64,000 nt of DNA, taken from assembly GCA_009731375.1 (NCBI GenBank), contig BJOX01000367.1, positions 508,065-572,064 on the forward strand, written 5' to 3'. The DNA is from Paulinella micropora. Lineage: Eukaryota; Cercozoa; Imbricatea; Euglyphida. Every line of letters starts with the position of its first letter. Position 1 is the stretch's first letter. The position numbers and the translations under genes are program-made. Below, one piece after another: positions 1 to 44,392 of this stretch. The notes under the pieces were generated by a model. The model worked only from the letters and a program-made list of their open reading frames with translations, did no database searches and was not told the DNA's origin.

Positions 1-40
1 TAATAATAGGCTGAATAATAATAATAATAATAATAATAAC

Positions 41-215
41 AATAGTGTATCTCCTGCCAATTGCTGAGCCAAAAGGCCATGTGCATCCAGTCCTCCATTC
101 CATAAGCAAAGTCTCCACACCAATCGGTGGAATAAAGGAAGTGACGGCATAGAACATTACTCTAGGAGCTTTATACCAATCAGCCCATGGAAAGGACCGA
201 TGGCCTATGTACAAT
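41..215. other. Non-repeat island between TAA arrays
   Basis: About 175 bases (from gtatctcctgccaattgctg) with no recognised gene; possibly another repeat family. Confidence 0.5.
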
Positions 216-256
216 AATAACAATAATAATAACAATAATAATAATATAATAATAAT

Positions 257-488
257 AGTGCTTCTCTGTCAATGGCTGATGCAAATCTGCACATGCACCT
301 CCATCGTCTCACCCGTGAGGGGAGTACGAAGAATTGACGATAGGCTCTAATGACACCCCCGCAAGGGCAGTTCCAACACTTCCAGACGGACCGGTATGTT
401 CAATGAAAATACTGGTGGCACCGACGGGAATCGAACTGGCGACAGGGCCCAGATGGTAGAACTTGACCACTGGGCTATCACGGTGTCC
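257..488 (-). mobile_element. tRNA-derived SINE in a TAA array, complete copy
   Basis: Read on the minus strand, the element starts with a tRNA-like head (GGACACCG pairing with CGGTGCC), with box A TAGCCCAGTGG and box B AGTTCGATTCC. A ~160-base body follows, ending GAGAAGCAC next to (TAT)n. Pol III boxes plus a microsatellite tail identify a SINE. Confidence 0.88.
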
Positions 489-490
489 AT

Positions 491-497
491 AATATAA

Positions 498-544
<47 letters not shown>

Positions 545-579
545 ATAATAATAATAATAATGATAATAATAATAACAAC

Positions 580-638
<59 letters not shown>

Positions 639-664
639 TAATAATAATAATAATAATAATAATA

Positions 665-706
<42 letters not shown>

Positions 707-763
707 GTAATCGTAATAATAGTAATAACAGTAATAATAATAATAATAATAATGATAATAATA
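491..763. repeat. (TAC)n/(TAA)n microsatellite
   Basis: Runs into an assembly gap. Confidence 0.95.
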
Positions 764-1235
764 NNNNNNNNNNNNNNNNNNNNNNNNNNNNNNNNNNNNN
801 NNNNNNNNNNNNNNNNNNNNNNNNNNNNNNNNNNNNNNNNNNNNNNNNNNNNNNNNNNNNNNNNNNNNNNNNNNNNNNNNNNNNNNNNNNNNNNNNNNNN
901 NNNNNNNNNNNNNNNNNNNNNNNNNNNNNNNNNNNNNNNNNNNNNNNNNNNNNNNNNNNNNNNNNNNNNNNNNNNNNNNNNNNNNNNNNNNNNNNNNNNN
1001 NNNNNNNNNNNNNNNNNNNNNNNNNNNNNNNNNNNNNNNNNNNNNNNNNNNNNNNNNNNNNNNNNNNNNNNNNNNNNNNNNNNNNNNNNNNNNNNNNNNN
1101 NNNNNNNNNNNNNNNNNNNNNNNNNNNNNNNNNNNNNNNNNNNNNNNNNNNNNNNNNNNNNNNNNNNNNNNNNNNNNNNNNNNNNNNNNNNNNNNNNNNN
1201 NNNNNNNNNNNNNNNNNNNNNNNNNNNNNNNNNNN
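764..1235. other. Assembly gap
   Basis: Run of N followed by poly-C. Other gaps: 3149-3302, 3426-3472, 4889-4898, 5455-5464, 9667-10077, 15871-16596, 19460-20013, 38066-38212, 54110-54119. Most border homopolymers or simple repeats. Confidence 0.98.
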
Positions 1236-1299
1236 CCCCCCCCCCCCCCCCTCTTTTCCCTTTTTGGGGGGGCCCCCCGCCCCCCCCCCCCCCCCCCCT

Positions 1300-1812
1300 C
1301 ACACCCCCTTTCCCTCCGACAGGGTATGTTGAATTGCCGGAGGTGCCGCAAAGGGCGCCTGGTGGCAAAAACCTCAATTTTCAGGTGTGGGTGCCACCCG
1401 CGACCAGAACGGGTACGTACAGTCGCAGGGCTCCCCCGGACCCCCCTTTCCCTTCGACAGGGTACGTTGAATAGCCGGAGGTTCCGCAAAGGGCGCCTGG
1501 TGGCAAAAAACCTCAATTTTTAGGTGTCGGTGTCACCCGCGACCAGAACGGGTACGTACAACCACAGGGCTTGGGTTCCCGGGGGGAGAGCCCCCCGGAC
1601 CCCCCCTTTCCCTTCGACAGGGTACGTTGAATTGCCGGAGTGCCGCAAAGGGCGCCTGGTGGCAAAAAACCTCAACTTTCAGGTGTGGGTGCCACCCGCG
1701 ACCAGAACGGGTACGTACAATCACAGGTCTGAGGTTCCCGGGGGCAGGCCCCCCCGGACTCCCTCCCCCGTCGACAGGGTGCGTTCAATTGCCGGAGGCA
1801 CCGGCAAGTACT
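1300..1812. repeat. ~156-bp satellite, four units
   Basis: Units begin cgacagggtacgttgaattg and include aagggcgcctggtggcaaaa; starts near 1317, 1455, 1613 and 1769. Confidence 0.85.
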
Positions 1813-2230
1813 GCCAAAAACAAGGAAATCTGGCATTCAGGACACTCCCCCAACGCAAATATTTGCGTGAATTCCAAAAAAATTATACCAGCATCAAGAT
1901 CGAGTCTGGGGCTAGCAACCCTGCCAATATGAGCTCCAACTCTTCCTGGTTCACACAAACCATGATTTATTCCGACGAGGGTGCAAAAAAAAGGCTAAAA
2001 AAACAAGGAATTTTGGCATTCAGGACACTCCCCTAACGCAAATATTTGCGTGAATTCCAAACAAACTATATCAGCATCAACATCGAGTCTGGGGCTAGCC
2101 AACCTGTCAATATGAGCTCCCAACTCTCCTGGTTCACACAAACCATGATTTATTCCGATTGGGGTGCGAAAAAAAACAAGGAATTTTGGCATTCAGGAGT
2201 GGGGGGGTACACAATTTTCATTTTCCCCCT
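1813..2230. repeat. ~175-bp satellite, first block
   Basis: Units contain cgcaaatatttgcgtgaatt and cacacaaaccatgatttatt; unit starts near 1821, 2002 and 2177. Confidence 0.85.
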
Positions 2231-2296
2231 CCCCCCAAACCCCCCACCCCCTTTTCCAACACCTTTCAGGGATAAATAATAATAATAATAATAATA

Positions 2297-2341
2297 GTGC
2301 TTCTCTGTCAATGGCTGATGCATTTCTGCACATGCGCCTCC
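2297..2341 (-). mobile_element. SINE 3'-end fragment
   Basis: Same truncated 3' fragment as at 4002, between TAA arrays. Confidence 0.75.
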
Positions 2342-2440
2342 ATAATAATAATAATAATAATAACAATAATAATAATAATGATAATAATATTAATAATAAT
2401 AATAATAGTAATAATAGTAATAATACTATATCTGAGGCGT

Positions 2441-2862
2441 ACTGATGCAGCTAATGGCATATCCTCAACGGACATAAGCCTCCAATACCCTTGTTCGAGG
2501 TCCTCCACCCCCCCGTGTCAGTCTCTCGCCTGATGATCGGGGCCACCGATGGAGCTCCTGAGGGCAAGACTGCACTAAGCCGAGGTTATTCCGCAGTCCC
2601 AGCAACCTCTTGCAAGACGTCACCGAATGTGCAAGTGCATACACCAAGCGCGGTTGCTAGAGCTGCCTCGAAACCCCACCCATAACAATCTGGTGTCTGC
2701 TGGGTCCTGGGCTATCAACCAGCATATGCGGAGTTTAAGATCTTTTACGCGCGCAACGACCCTCCTCCCCAGCATCTACCACCAAAGGGTTATGAGTTGG
2801 CGTCACAGTTTAACGCCTTGAGGCCATTGGGCTGGAACTCTATTTAGCAAGTGTGACTAGGT
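2441..2862. other. Unassigned non-repeat stretch
   Basis: About 420 bases of mixed composition between TAA arrays. Short frames exist on both strands but none matches a known protein. It may be an old dispersed repeat. Confidence 0.4.
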
Positions 2863-2973
2863 TTTTTCAAATAGTAATAATAGTAATAATAACAATAACA
2901 ATAACAACAATAATAATAATAATAATAATAATACTAATAATACTAATAATACTAATAATACTAATAATACTAC

Positions 2974-3029
<56 letters not shown>

Positions 3030-3054
3030 ATAATAATAATAATAATAATAATAA
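2863..3054. repeat. TAA/TAC array
   Basis: Trinucleotide blocks ahead of a SINE copy. Confidence 0.95.
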
Positions 3055-3425
3055 TGGTGCTTCTCTGTCAATGGCTGATGCAAATCTGCACATGCGCCTC
3101 CATCGTCTCACCCGTGAGGGGAGTACGAAGAATTGACGATAGGCTCTANNNNNNNNNNNNNNNNNNNNNNNNNNNNNNNNNNNNNNNNNNNNNNNNNNNN
3201 NNNNNNNNNNNNNNNNNNNNNNNNNNNNNNNNNNNNNNNNNNNNNNNNNNNNNNNNNNNNNNNNNNNNNNNNNNNNNNNNNNNNNNNNNNNNNNNNNNNN
3301 NNTTCTGCACATGCGCCTCCATCGTCTCACCCGTGAGGGGAGTACGAAGAATTGACGATAAGCTCTAATGACACCCCCGCAAGGGCAGTTCCAACACTTC
3401 CAGACGGGCCGGTATGTTCAATGAA
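3055..3425 (-). mobile_element. tRNA-derived SINE copies interrupted by a gap
   Basis: SINE body sequence flanks the gap 3149-3302 and stops at the gap 3426-3472; whether this is one copy or two cannot be told. Confidence 0.7.
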
Positions 3426-3497
3426 NNNNNNNNNNNNNNNNNNNNNNNNNNNNNNNNNNNNNNNNNNNNNNNAATAATAATAATAATAATAATAATA

Positions 3498-3763
3498 GTG
3501 CTTCTCTGTCAATGGCTGATGCATTTCTGCACATGCGCCTCCATCGTCTCACCCGTGAGGGGAGTACGAAGAATTGACGATAAGCTCTAATGACACCCCC
3601 GCAAGGGCAGTTCCAACACTTCCAGACGGGCCGGTATGTTCAATGAAAATACTGGTCCAGACGGATCGGTATGTTCAATGAAAATACTGGTGGCACCGAC
3701 GGGAATCGAACTGGCGACAGGGCCCAGATGGTAGAACTTGACCACTGGGCTATCACGGTGTCC
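3498..3763 (-). mobile_element. tRNA-derived SINE with an internal 34-bp duplication
   Basis: Same family. The stretch ccagacggrycggtatgttc and its continuation to actgg is present twice in tandem between the body and the tRNA head. Confidence 0.85.
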
Positions 3764-3790
3764 AAAATAATAATAATAATAATAATAATA

Positions 3791-3826
<36 letters not shown>

Positions 3827-3920
3827 TTAAATAATAATAATAATAATAATAGTCATAAATAACAATAATAACAATAATAATAATAATAGTAATAATAATA
3901 ATAATAATAACAAAAATAAT

Positions 3921-4001
<81 letters not shown>

Positions 4002-4049
4002 GTGCTTCTCTGTCAATGGCTGATGCATTTCTGCACATGCGCCTCCATC
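4002..4049 (-). mobile_element. SINE 3'-end fragment
   Basis: Only the last ~47 bases of the SINE body, between TAA arrays. Confidence 0.75.
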
Positions 4050-4111
<62 letters not shown>

Positions 4112-4134
4112 TCATAATGATGATGATGATAATG

Positions 4135-4208
<74 letters not shown>

Positions 4209-4209
<1 letters not shown>

Positions 4210-4448
4210 TTGCTTCTCAGTCAATGGCGAATGCATTTCTGCACATATGCCTCCATCGTCTCACCCGCGAGGGGAGTACGAAGATTTGACGATAGGCTCT
4301 ACTGACACCCCCGCAAGGCAGCTCCAAGCCTTCCAGACAGACCAATACTTTCAAAGAAAATATCCTTTGAAAATACTGGCACCGACGGGAATCGAACTGG
4401 CGACAGGTCCCAGATGGTAGACCTTAACCACTGGGCTATCGCGGTGCC
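4209..4448 (-). mobile_element. tRNA-derived SINE, diverged complete copy
   Basis: Best-preserved tRNA head: GGCACCG at the start pairs with CGGTGCC, with box A near 4425-4436 and box B at 4388-4400. The body differs from the other copies by small indels, including a local duplication of the gaaaatat motif. Confidence 0.88.
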
Positions 4449-4449
4449 A

Positions 4450-4493
<44 letters not shown>

Positions 4494-4494
4494 C

Positions 4495-4526
<32 letters not shown>

Positions 4527-4528
4527 TG

Positions 4529-4562
<34 letters not shown>

Positions 4563-4660
4563 GAATAATAATAATAATAATAGTAATAATAGTAATAATG
4601 GTAATAATAATAATAGTAATGATGATGATGATGATGATGATGATGAAGATTATGATGATG

Positions 4661-4731
<71 letters not shown>

Positions 4732-4830
4732 TAGGGGCTGCGCCAATACCTGAAAGGATGATTTACCGGTGCGCTTCGCGCACCAAACCCCGCCAGCCCC
4801 ACTTCTCATCACTTTTGGAGGGCCCTCCGG

Positions 4831-4878
<48 letters not shown>

Positions 4879-4898
4879 TTCCCTTCCCNNNNNNNNNN

Positions 4899-5400
4899 CC
4901 TCAATTTCATTCAAGACACTCCCCTAACGCAAATATTTGCGTGAATTCCAAACAAACTATATCAGCATCAAGATCGAGTCTGGGGCTAACCACCCTGTCA
5001 ATATGAGCTCCCAATTCCTCCTCGTTCCCACAAACCATGATTTATTCCGATGGGGGGTGCAAAAAAACAAGGAATTTTGGCATTCAGGACACTGTCCTAA
5101 CGCAAATATTTGCATGAATTAAAAAAAAAGTATATCAGCATCAAGATCGAGTCTGGGTGTCAATATGAGCTCCCAACTCCTCCTGGTTCACACAAACCAT
5201 GATCTATTCCGATGGGGGGTGCGAAAATAACACAAGGAAATTTGGCATTCAGGACACTCCCCTAACGCAAATATTTGCGTGAATTCCAAAAGAAACATAT
5301 CAGCATCAACATCGAGTCTGGGGCTAACCATCCTGCACATATGAGTTTCCAACTCCTCCTGGCTCACACAAACCATGATTTATTCCGACAGGGGTGCGGA
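4899..5400. repeat. ~165-175-bp satellite, second block
   Basis: Three more units of the 1813-2230 family, bounded by poly-C, poly-G and short gaps. Confidence 0.85.
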
Positions 5401-5406
5401 AATGCT

Positions 5407-5447
<41 letters not shown>

Positions 5448-5504
5448 AAATTTTNNNNNNNNNNTTCCCCCAAACCCCCACCCCCTTGACCAACACCTTT
5501 CAGG

Positions 5505-5505
5505 G

Positions 5506-5559
<54 letters not shown>

Positions 5560-5588
5560 GTAATAGTAATATTTTAATAATAATAGTA

Positions 5589-5621
<33 letters not shown>

Positions 5622-5700
5622 ACAACAACAACAATAATAATAATAATAATAATAATGATGATAATGATAACAATAATAACAATAATAGTAATAACAAACA
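5505..5700. repeat. TAA/CAA array
   Basis: Intron sequence downstream of aminopeptidase exon 30. Confidence 0.93.
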
Positions 5701-5748
5701 AACAAGCAAGCAAGCAAGCAAAACAAACAAACACGAAAAACTGCCAAC

Positions 5749-37978
<32,230 letters not shown>

Positions 37979-38238
37979 GAGATCAGTATATCGACATGTA
38001 TATGTATATGTAATGTGAGAGAAAAGGTGTGTGTGTGTGGGGGGGGGGGGGGGGGGGGGAAGGGGNNNNNNNNNNNNNNNNNNNNNNNNNNNNNNNNNNN
38101 NNNNNNNNNNNNNNNNNNNNNNNNNNNNNNNNNNNNNNNNNNNNNNNNNNNNNNNNNNNNNNNNNNNNNNNNNNNNNNNNNNNNNNNNNNNNNNNNNNNN
38201 NNNNNNNNNNNNGGGGGGGGGGGGGGGGGGGGAGAGGA

Positions 38239-38269
<31 letters not shown>

Positions 38270-38279
38270 GCGAGCGAGA

Positions 38280-40325
38280 GAGAAAATCAAGCAATCAATC
38301 AAACAATCAGCAATCAATCAAGCAATCAATCAAGCCATCATGCGAGCGAGCAACCAATTAATCAAACAATCAATTAATCAAGCAATCAAGCAATCAAGCA
38401 ATCAAGCAATCAAGCAATCAAGCAACCAATCAACCAATCAACCAACCAACCAATCAGCCAGTCAACCAATCAACCAACCAATCAATCGATCGTCCAATCA
38501 GCCAATCAAGCAATCAACCAATCACCAACCAATCAATCGGCCAAACAATCGACCAATCAATCGACCAAGCAATCAACCAAGCAATCAACCAACATCAACA
38601 AATGATACAATCAACCAATCAACCAATCAACCAATCAACCAATCAACCAATCAACCAATCAACCAGCCAACCAACATCAACCAATCAACCAAGCAATCAA
38701 CCATCAACCAATCAACCAAGCAATTAACCATCAATCGACCAAGCAATCAATTAAGTCCAACCAATCAACCAATCAACCAATCAACCAATCAACCAATCAA
38801 CCAATCAACCAATCAACCAAGCAATTAACAAGCAGTCAAGCTATCAACCAATCAACCAATCAACCAAGCAATCGACCAAGCAATCAACCAGCAACCGACC
38901 AAGCAACCAACCAAGCAACCAACCAATCGATCAACCAATCGATCAACCAATCAACCAATCAACCAATCAATCAATCAACCAATCAACCAATCAACCAATC
39001 AACCAATCAACCAGTCAATCAACCATCAACCAATCAACCAATCAACCAATCAACCAATCAACCAATCAACCAATTAACCAATTAACCAATCAACCAATCA
39101 ACCAATCAACCAAGCAACCAATCAACCAAGCAATCAATCAACCAAGCAATCAACCAAGCAATCAACCAAGCAATCAACCAAGCAATCAACCAAGCAATCA
39201 ACCAATCAACCAATCAACCAATCAACCAATCAACCAACCAATCAACCAATCAACCAATCAACCAAGCGACCAACCAAGCAATCTACCAAGCGACCAACCA
39301 AGCAATCTACCAAGCAATCAACCAAGCAATCAACCAAGCAATCGACCAAACAAGCAATCAACCAAGCAATCAACCAAGCAATCAACCAAGCAATCAACCA
39401 AGCAATCAAGCAATCAACCAATCAAGCAATCAACCAACCAACCAATCAACCAATCAACCAAGCAATCAATCAACCAAGCAATCAACCAAGCAATCAACCA
39501 AGCAAGCAATCAACCAAGCAAGCAACCAAGCAATCAACCAAGCAATCAACCAACCAAGCAATCAACCAAGCAATCAACCAAGCAATCAACCAAGCAATCA
39601 ACCAATCAAGCAATCAACCAAGCGACGAATCGACCAATCGATCAACGAAGCAGCCAACCAAGCAATCAATCAACCATGCAATCAACCAAGCAATCAACCA
39701 AGCAATCAACCAAGCAATCAATCAACCAAGCAATCAACCAAGCAATCAACCAAGCAATCAATCAATCAAGCAAGCAATCAAGCAAGCAATCAACCTAGCA
39801 ATCAACCAAGCAATCAATCAAGCAAGCAAGCAAGCAAGCAATCAACCAAGCGACCAATCGACCAATCAACCAATCAACCAACCAAGCAATCAACCAAGCA
39901 ATCAACCAAGCAATCAACCAAGCAATCAACCAAGCAACCAATCAACCAAGCCACCAAGCGACCAAGCGACCAACCAATCAACCAACCAATCAACCAAGCA
40001 ATCAACCAAGCAATCAACCAAGCACAATCAACCAATCAACCAATCAACCAAACGACCAAGCGACCAATCAACCAAGAAATCAACCAAGCAATCAACCAAG
40101 CAATCAATCAATCAACCAATCAACCAATCAACCAATCAACCAAAACCAATCAACCAATCAACCAAGCAAGCAATCAACCAAGCAATCAACCAATCAACCA
40201 ATCAACCAAGCGACCAAGCGACCAATCAACCAACGAATCAACCAACCAATCAACCAAGCAATCAACCAAGCAATCAATCGACCGCAATCAACCAACCAAT
40301 CAACCAACCAACCAATCAAGCAAGC
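38280..40325. repeat. ~2-kb (CAATCAAC)n array
   Basis: CAAT, CAAC and CAAG tetranucleotides mixed over 2 kb. No gene is seen here. Confidence 0.96.
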
Positions 40326-40393
40326 AATGAACCTCTGTGAAGTAGTGCCCCGTAGACCCAAGCTTCAACTAACCCATGCGACGAACCTTGCGT

Positions 40394-40498
<105 letters not shown>

Positions 40499-43400
40499 GA
40501 GATGTCGCAAAGGAATGTAGTCCTTGCAAAGGAACGCAGTTTCACATCAAACAATAATTTGTGTACTGTGCATGTGTCCGGGATGGGAATCACGGGTAGA
40601 CTGTGTTCTGGAAAAAGAAGAGGAGGAAGGACGTTGAAGAAAAAGGCAATCTAGGAATGGAGAGTGGGAGGATAAGGAAGAAGAGAAAGAAAAGGAAGCC
40701 GTTAGTCCAAGTGTTTTGAGCACCGTAAGCTTGCGCAAGCTACAATGATGACATTGTATGAGGCCTAAACCCCCGCAGGGACCTAGCCCGGGCTATGCAA
40801 CACTGGACGGCTATGATGGAATGCAGTCACCAATACGGACTAGAGGAAGATTAGTCCAATTTTTGACTGCACAGGAGCGATAAATCGCAAAAGAGCAACG
40901 AGCTACGCAGGAGGATAGCTTGAAGCAAAGGGATTTGGATTGGGGATGGGAAAAACCCAAGGCGCGGAAACATCGATGAACAGAGAACGATACCATGCCG
41001 CGAGCCCCGCATTCGATTGGTCGAAGGTGGCAGGTCCATCCGTTGTCCTCGATTTGAGATTTGAGCTTGTTGTATCGGTTGGTCTTGTAGGCTCGTGCGT
41101 CAAGGATGTTTTCCTCGACCGGGCACGTTAGCTCGATCAGAATACATATCTTGGTAGACAGTGACCAGACAACGATATCGGGGCGGAGGTCAGTGACACA
41201 AATGTGGACAGGAAAGGCTTGCTCAGAACCGGTGTATTGGGTTTGGAGTTGCCAATCGTTTGCAGTGTCAAGCAGGGATGGTCGATGAAATGACTGTCTC
41301 TTAGGCTTCTGCTCGCCCTCTTTCACAAACATAGACTTTGATTCATTTTGGTCTATAGGGGAGCGTTTGTTATGGCTCTCGATGTGTTTTTGAAGGGGAG
41401 CTTCAATAGTGCAGAGCACAGAGTCATGACGCCAGGTATAGCGGCCTTGTTTGAGGGCAACATGGCAACCGGAGAGGATGTGGCATAGATGTGCTTGACC
41501 AGAACAGAGGGCACACTTGTTGTTGGGAATGATTCCCCACAGACGTCTAAGGTCGGGGGTAATAACCGAGTTTGTGCTTGCGTTGATGACCCAAGAGATT
41601 AAACGGGGATTACGGGTTCCGATGAGGCGAGCCCAGGAGAGGTCGAAGGGGCATGCGTCTTCAAAACGAAGGAAGCACCCTTGCATGGCTTTGTCCATGT
41701 CATGCACTGTGGTTGTCTCAAGTATTGTCTCAGCAGCTAATTCTAAAACCCTGTCTTTGCGGTCTGTGATGGAATGTTCTTTTGGGTAGCGACCATGGCC
41801 AAGTCCGAGATGATCGGATTGGCCTCGATGTTTGAATTCAAAATCAACTTGTGCCTCAAGCTTTTCGAGCACAGGCTCTGGTTTCCAGATAGTTCGAAAT
41901 GTTTCGTGTTTCGTCAGGTTCATCGCATAAATGGACGAGAGGTGTTTATCTGGGCAGTACTTCAGCATTTGAGCACGGTTGATTTGAAGTCGCTGGTAAA
42001 AAGAGACGATGGATTGGAGCTGTAGACCGAATTTCGAGCGTGGGCGGTAAAGGCAAGAGACCAGAGCTCTTTTGTAGATATTGGCCCATTTTTTGAGGAA
42101 GCGGGTCGCAATTTTCTCAAGGGTTTTGGCGAAAGATAAGCAGAGGTCATAAATGAGAAATGGCCAGGCAAGTGACTGGACAGCGTAGTGCTGGTATAGC
42201 CAAAGTTTCATAAAGCCATTGATCGAGCAGCTATCGATGGCTTGCATAGAAAGAATGAACTTCTTTTGGATTGCTGCACGTTGTTCGTTTTCGCTGAGGT
42301 CATGGTAGACAATCCATCCGAGGTCTTTGAAAGGCTTGTCAGCGATGAAGTCAATCGGTTTGCCAGTAATAGTAAGGGCGGGGTCGAAGGGTGGGAACGA
42401 GATCGGCAATAATCGTTTGAGACCCTTATAGTCGTCGGCTTTAGTCCAGTATTTGAAAGCAAGGCTTTTGCATTTGGGCGGTTTCGCGGCCATTGTTCTG
42501 GACCATGACAGAAATTTGTCAATCATGTTGATGGACGATTGACAGTGTTTCGGGGATCGGCAGTGTAGTTTGAGGTCGTCAGCATAAGCAGCTTCGTGCA
42601 CGATGACTTCATCTGTTGAGGTCTTATGCTTGAAATGATAACCGTTGTTTTTGGTCAAGGATGATAGGAGGTCAAGGAGTAGGTTGAAAACTATGTTGAA
42701 AAGGAGAGGAGAAATGCAGCATCCTTGAAAAACGCCAACAGCAAAAACAAAGGGTTCTGATGACCAATCTTTCCCTTCGATTGTGGCTACTAAGAGTTCG
42801 TAGTATAAAAAGATTATGCGAGCAAACATAGGGGGCACGTGGTACCACCAGAGAGCGAACTGGATCAAGTTGTGGTTTACGCTTCCAAAAGCGTTTTGTA
42901 GGTCAATCCATGCTATGACCAGTTGGCGATAGTGATCTTTTGCATTTCTGATGGTAGCTTTTGTAGTAGCAATGTGCTCGGGGCATCCTGCAACGTTACG
43001 GAGGAAACCTTTTTGTTTTGCTCTGTCAAAGTACTTGTTATCTAGCAAAAAACTCTCTAGGCGTTTTGACCACAAAGAGAAAAATACCTTACCCGAGCAG
43101 CTTGTCAGAGCAATCGGACGATAGTTTGAGGCCTGAAGTGGATCGCCGTCCTTATGAAGGAGGGAGATAGCAGCTTGGGCCCAGCTATTAGCTACATCCG
43201 TTGTCCAACACTTGACAATGAGTTTGTGTAAGAAAAGTAAAGCGGTGGGAAGTCTCTTGTAAACAAGGTAGCTAATACCATCTCTGCCAGGGGCTGCACC
43301 ATTACGCTTGGCAAACACAGATCTTTTGGTTTCCAAGAAGGACGGTGGCTTGAGGTCAAAGGGGACAGTTGGTAGAGGCGGGCGATTCATTTCAGGTAAG

Positions 43401-44392
43401 GGCACGTAGGTTTGTTCACGATTAGCGTCTTTGTATAGGTTGGGAAAGTAGGAGTCACAGTTTTCTTTGGATAGGGAGGAAGTGGTTTGGGTTGAGGGGG
43501 GATGAAACAGATTTTTGGCAAACTTATGAGGGTCAGTTCGGAAGCGTGTATTTGCTTGTCGTTGAGCGGAGCTTAAAGTTGCTTCCTTGAGACGACGGCG
43601 GAGGCGGTTACCGGTCTTCAATAATACTCGCCAAGTTTTTTGCAGGCTTTTTGCAACAGCAGCTGGAATTGAACCTGCCCTTTTGAGATCTCGCAGATGT
43701 CTCTTTTGGATCAGTTTTTGTTGTCGGTTCTGCGTGAGTTCTGTTTGGAGCCGGATTACGTGGCGGTTTTTTCGCTCATGAGTTTGTTCTTGTGTTTTTG
43801 TTACCCGTTGTGATATGAAGTCGTAGAGATATCTTTCAAATTTCGCTACTGCTTCGTCACATGACAGGCATTTGATGAGAGAGGAGGGGAGGATGAGAGG
43901 GAGTGCGGATTGGAGTTCTTCTTCAATGCCTTTCCATTCGCTTGGTGTTGATGGCAATACCAGGCGTTTTCTTCTTTCGGTTGGTTCTTTCGGGGCACTT
44001 CTTGTCCGATGGACGAAATGGGAGTATGTCTCGGCGTCAACACAGTGGGTGGAATCCAGGTTGATAATGCCGGGTTGCGACTTGTAGTCCGGATGGACGT
44101 GCGCTTTTGGGCTCTTCTTTTCGAGGAGGCCCGAAAGGTCTTCGTAAGGGTGAACATGAGCAAAATCTTCTCCAGGGGGTTCAGGCGGTGCAGAGCACGC
44201 ACTGGGAGGGTGACGGCGGCCACTCCGGAGGGAATAGCGGTGCGTCGGTAGGTTTTCGCATGTAGTTTTTGTAACTTACGGCTTAACTTAGGGGAAGCAA
44301 GCCTCTTCGTTTAAGCCAGGGTTGTCAGCCCAAGAAGAAAAAGGAGAAAGGTTTGGTTGCCGCGCTTTATCGCCGCGACGGGGTCACATATG
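40499..44392 (-). mobile_element. Near full-length RLE-type LINE in a GATA/TATC array
   Basis: The element's 3' end abuts (TATC)n on the minus strand (GCGACATCTCATC followed by TATC repeats). Its 5' end abuts the 3' end of a second copy. A 5' UTR of up to ~430 bases lies before the long ORF, and a 3' UTR of about 310 bases with a GC-rich hairpin-prone stretch follows it. No poly(A) tail is seen. Confidence 0.88.
40811..43957 (-). CDS. Non-LTR retrotransposon polyprotein: reverse transcriptase plus restriction-like endonuclease
   Basis: 1048 codons from the first in-frame Met. The reverse transcriptase core is intact, with DLQNAFGSVNH, GVFQGCCISPLLFN and the active-site AYADDLKLH (D460 and D461). 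A cysteine/histidine knuckle CALCSGQAHLCHILSGC precedes the C-terminal endonuclease with RPDIVVW (from residue 925) and ILIELTCPVEEN (E942), the PD-(D/E)xK restriction-like type used by R2-, Dong- and CRE-group elements. The frame stays open upstream to about 44190 without a Met, and a plausible start (MRKPTDAP at 44257) with a CVLC zinc-finger half lies in another frame. The true N-terminus is therefore probably longer and broken by one indel. The enzyme nicks target DNA and primes reverse transcription there. Confidence 0.92.
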   Translation of the reverse strand: MPSTPSEWKGIEEELQSALPLILPSSLIKCLSCDEAVAKFERYLYDFISQRVTKTQEQTHERKNRHVIRLQTELTQNRQQKLIQKRHLRDLKRAGSIPAAVAKSLQKTWRVLLKTGNRLRRRLKEATLSSAQRQANTRFRTDPHKFAKNLFHPPSTQTTSSLSKENCDSYFPNLYKDANREQTYVPLPEMNRPPLPTVPFDLKPPSFLETKRSVFAKRNGAAPGRDGISYLVYKRLPTALLFLHKLIVKCWTTDVANSWAQAAISLLHKDGDPLQASNYRPIALTSCSGKVFFSLWSKRLESFLLDNKYFDRAKQKGFLRNVAGCPEHIATTKATIRNAKDHYRQLVIAWIDLQNAFGSVNHNLIQFALWWYHVPPMFARIIFLYYELLVATIEGKDWSSEPFVFAVGVFQGCCISPLLFNIVFNLLLDLLSSLTKNNGYHFKHKTSTDEVIVHEAAYADDLKLHCRSPKHCQSSINMIDKFLSWSRTMAAKPPKCKSLAFKYWTKADDYKGLKRLLPISFPPFDPALTITGKPIDFIADKPFKDLGWIVYHDLSENEQRAAIQKKFILSMQAIDSCSINGFMKLWLYQHYAVQSLAWPFLIYDLCLSFAKTLEKIATRFLKKWANIYKRALVSCLYRPRSKFGLQLQSIVSFYQRLQINRAQMLKYCPDKHLSSIYAMNLTKHETFRTIWKPEPVLEKLEAQVDFEFKHRGQSDHLGLGHGRYPKEHSITDRKDRVLELAAETILETTTVHDMDKAMQGCFLRFEDACPFDLSWARLIGTRNPRLISWVINASTNSVITPDLRRLWGIIPNNKCALCSGQAHLCHILSGCHVALKQGRYTWRHDSVLCTIEAPLQKHIESHNKRSPIDQNESKSMFVKEGEQKPKRQSFHRPSLLDTANDWQLQTQYTGSEQAFPVHICVTDLRPDIVVWSLSTKICILIELTCPVEENILDARAYKTNRYNKLKSQIEDNGWTCHLRPIECGARGMVSFSVHRCFRALGFSHPQSKSLCFKLSSCVARCSFAIYRSCAVKNWTNLPLVRIGDCIPS

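Larger units (their letters stand above)
3765..4733. repeat. TAA arrays hosting SINE copies
   Basis: TAA with TGA blocks at 4116-4130 and 4617-4660. Confidence 0.93.

Noticed and set aside
257-488. Functional tRNA gene
   Set aside because: The tRNA-like sequence continues into a SINE body, occurs in several diverged copies in TAA arrays, and the anticodon arm does not fold cleanly.
2441-2862. Last exon of the aminopeptidase gene
   Set aside because: No frame gives the expected final helix pattern or a phase-compatible acceptor; left unassigned.
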